This document shows, in pieces, positions 25,629 through 26,127 of a stretch of DNA of 26,127 nucleotides; position 1 is the stretch's first letter; the number at the start of each line of letters is the position of its first letter. The stretch comes from Gonium pectorale (Eukaryota > Chlorophyta > Chlorophyceae > Chlamydomonadales > Volvocaceae), in assembly GCA_001584585.1 (NCBI GenBank), contig LSYV01000036.1, forward strand, positions 1,049,236-1,075,362. The letters are read 5' to 3'. The translations under genes were made by a program, and so were the position numbers. A model generated the notes under the pieces. It was not told the origin of the DNA and searched no databases. It saw nothing but the letters and a program-made list of their open reading frames with translations.

Positions 25629-26127
25629 GTGCGCCGGGAGGGCACGGGGCACCATGGGGCACCATAGGGAACGGGGTAAGGGCCGGAGCTTAACGGCAAC
25701 ATGGCACATGGTATGGGTTACTGCAGAGTACCGGGTATGTCTCGCGGGTGACGCGCTTCGGTAACCTTGCGTTACAGGTCTGGGGTGCGCTCGGGCACCG
25801 GGGCACCCCGGGGGTGGGGGGTTAAGAGTTATTTGACAGCAATCCTGTAGTGCGTCCTGCCGAGGGTCAGGTGTGTCTCGCGCGGGACGCACTTCCTGAC
25901 CTGTCGCAACGCGCCTCCTGAGGTAGCCCCGCTGTCCAAGGCGGGCTGGGCGTGGTTATGGAACTGGGACGGGGCTCGTCGGCGCGGCAGCGCGCGGGTA
26001 CAGCACGGATGCCCGGTGGGGCGCCGTGTGCTCGGCAGACGGAACAGCCTCCTGCCCGCCTCGCCATCTTAGTGCGTGTTCCTGCCGCATGACCCTTGCC
26101 CACCCTCCCCGCACGCTGCCATCCCCT
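25629..26127. other. Right edge: probably intron of the monooxygenase gene
   Basis: After the last exon I can support, nothing that resembles the missing GD motif or C-terminus of the enzyme was found. A GTGCGC donor at 25629 would start an intron that continues past the window. An imperfect direct repeat built on TGTCTCGCG…GACGC…CTTC occurs at about 25735-25767 and 25871-25903. No other gene is visible. Confidence 0.45.

Overview
This is a nuclear genomic segment from a eukaryote, most likely a green alga of the Chlamydomonas/Volvox group (Volvocales). The evidence is dense GT-AG introns of about 100-800 bases, strongly GC-rich coding third positions, plant-lineage versions of two housekeeping proteins, and a TGTAA poly(A) signal 0.5-0.6 kb beyond the stop codon of both housekeeping genes. 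The assignment to the group is inference; no species can be named from this window.

Layout. Positions 1-4389 hold no gene I can support: the base composition is more even, ORFs lack codon bias, and there are diverged direct and inverted repeats (about 1.2-2.4 kb). On the minus strand, 8214-4390 is a three- or four-exon gene for a roughly 900-residue low-complexity Pro/Ser/Ala/His-rich protein of unknown function. Minus-strand 13156-9358 is an eight-exon gene for the 26S proteasome ATPase RPT3 (416 aa, complete). Minus-strand 19731-14676 is a fourteen-exon gene for V-type H+-ATPase subunit a (873 aa, complete). A gap of about 570 bp separates it from a divergent plus-strand gene that starts near 20306 and runs to or past the window edge. 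That gene encodes an FAD-dependent aromatic-type monooxygenase; ten exons and about 443 residues are visible, and the C-terminal part is missing. One of its introns carries an eight-copy 29-bp minisatellite.

How the genes relate. The three minus-strand genes lie head to tail, each with its own promoter and 3' UTR space. RPT3 (protein degradation), the V-ATPase subunit (organelle acidification) and the monooxygenase (redox metabolism) have no evident shared pathway, so this is an ordinary eukaryotic neighbourhood and not a functional cluster. Exon models were built by hand from splice-site consensus, reading-phase agreement and protein family similarity. The RPT3 and V-ATPase models close exactly in phase from ATG to stop, which is strong internal support. 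I saw no convincing new defence system, CRISPR array, tRNA or autonomous transposon.
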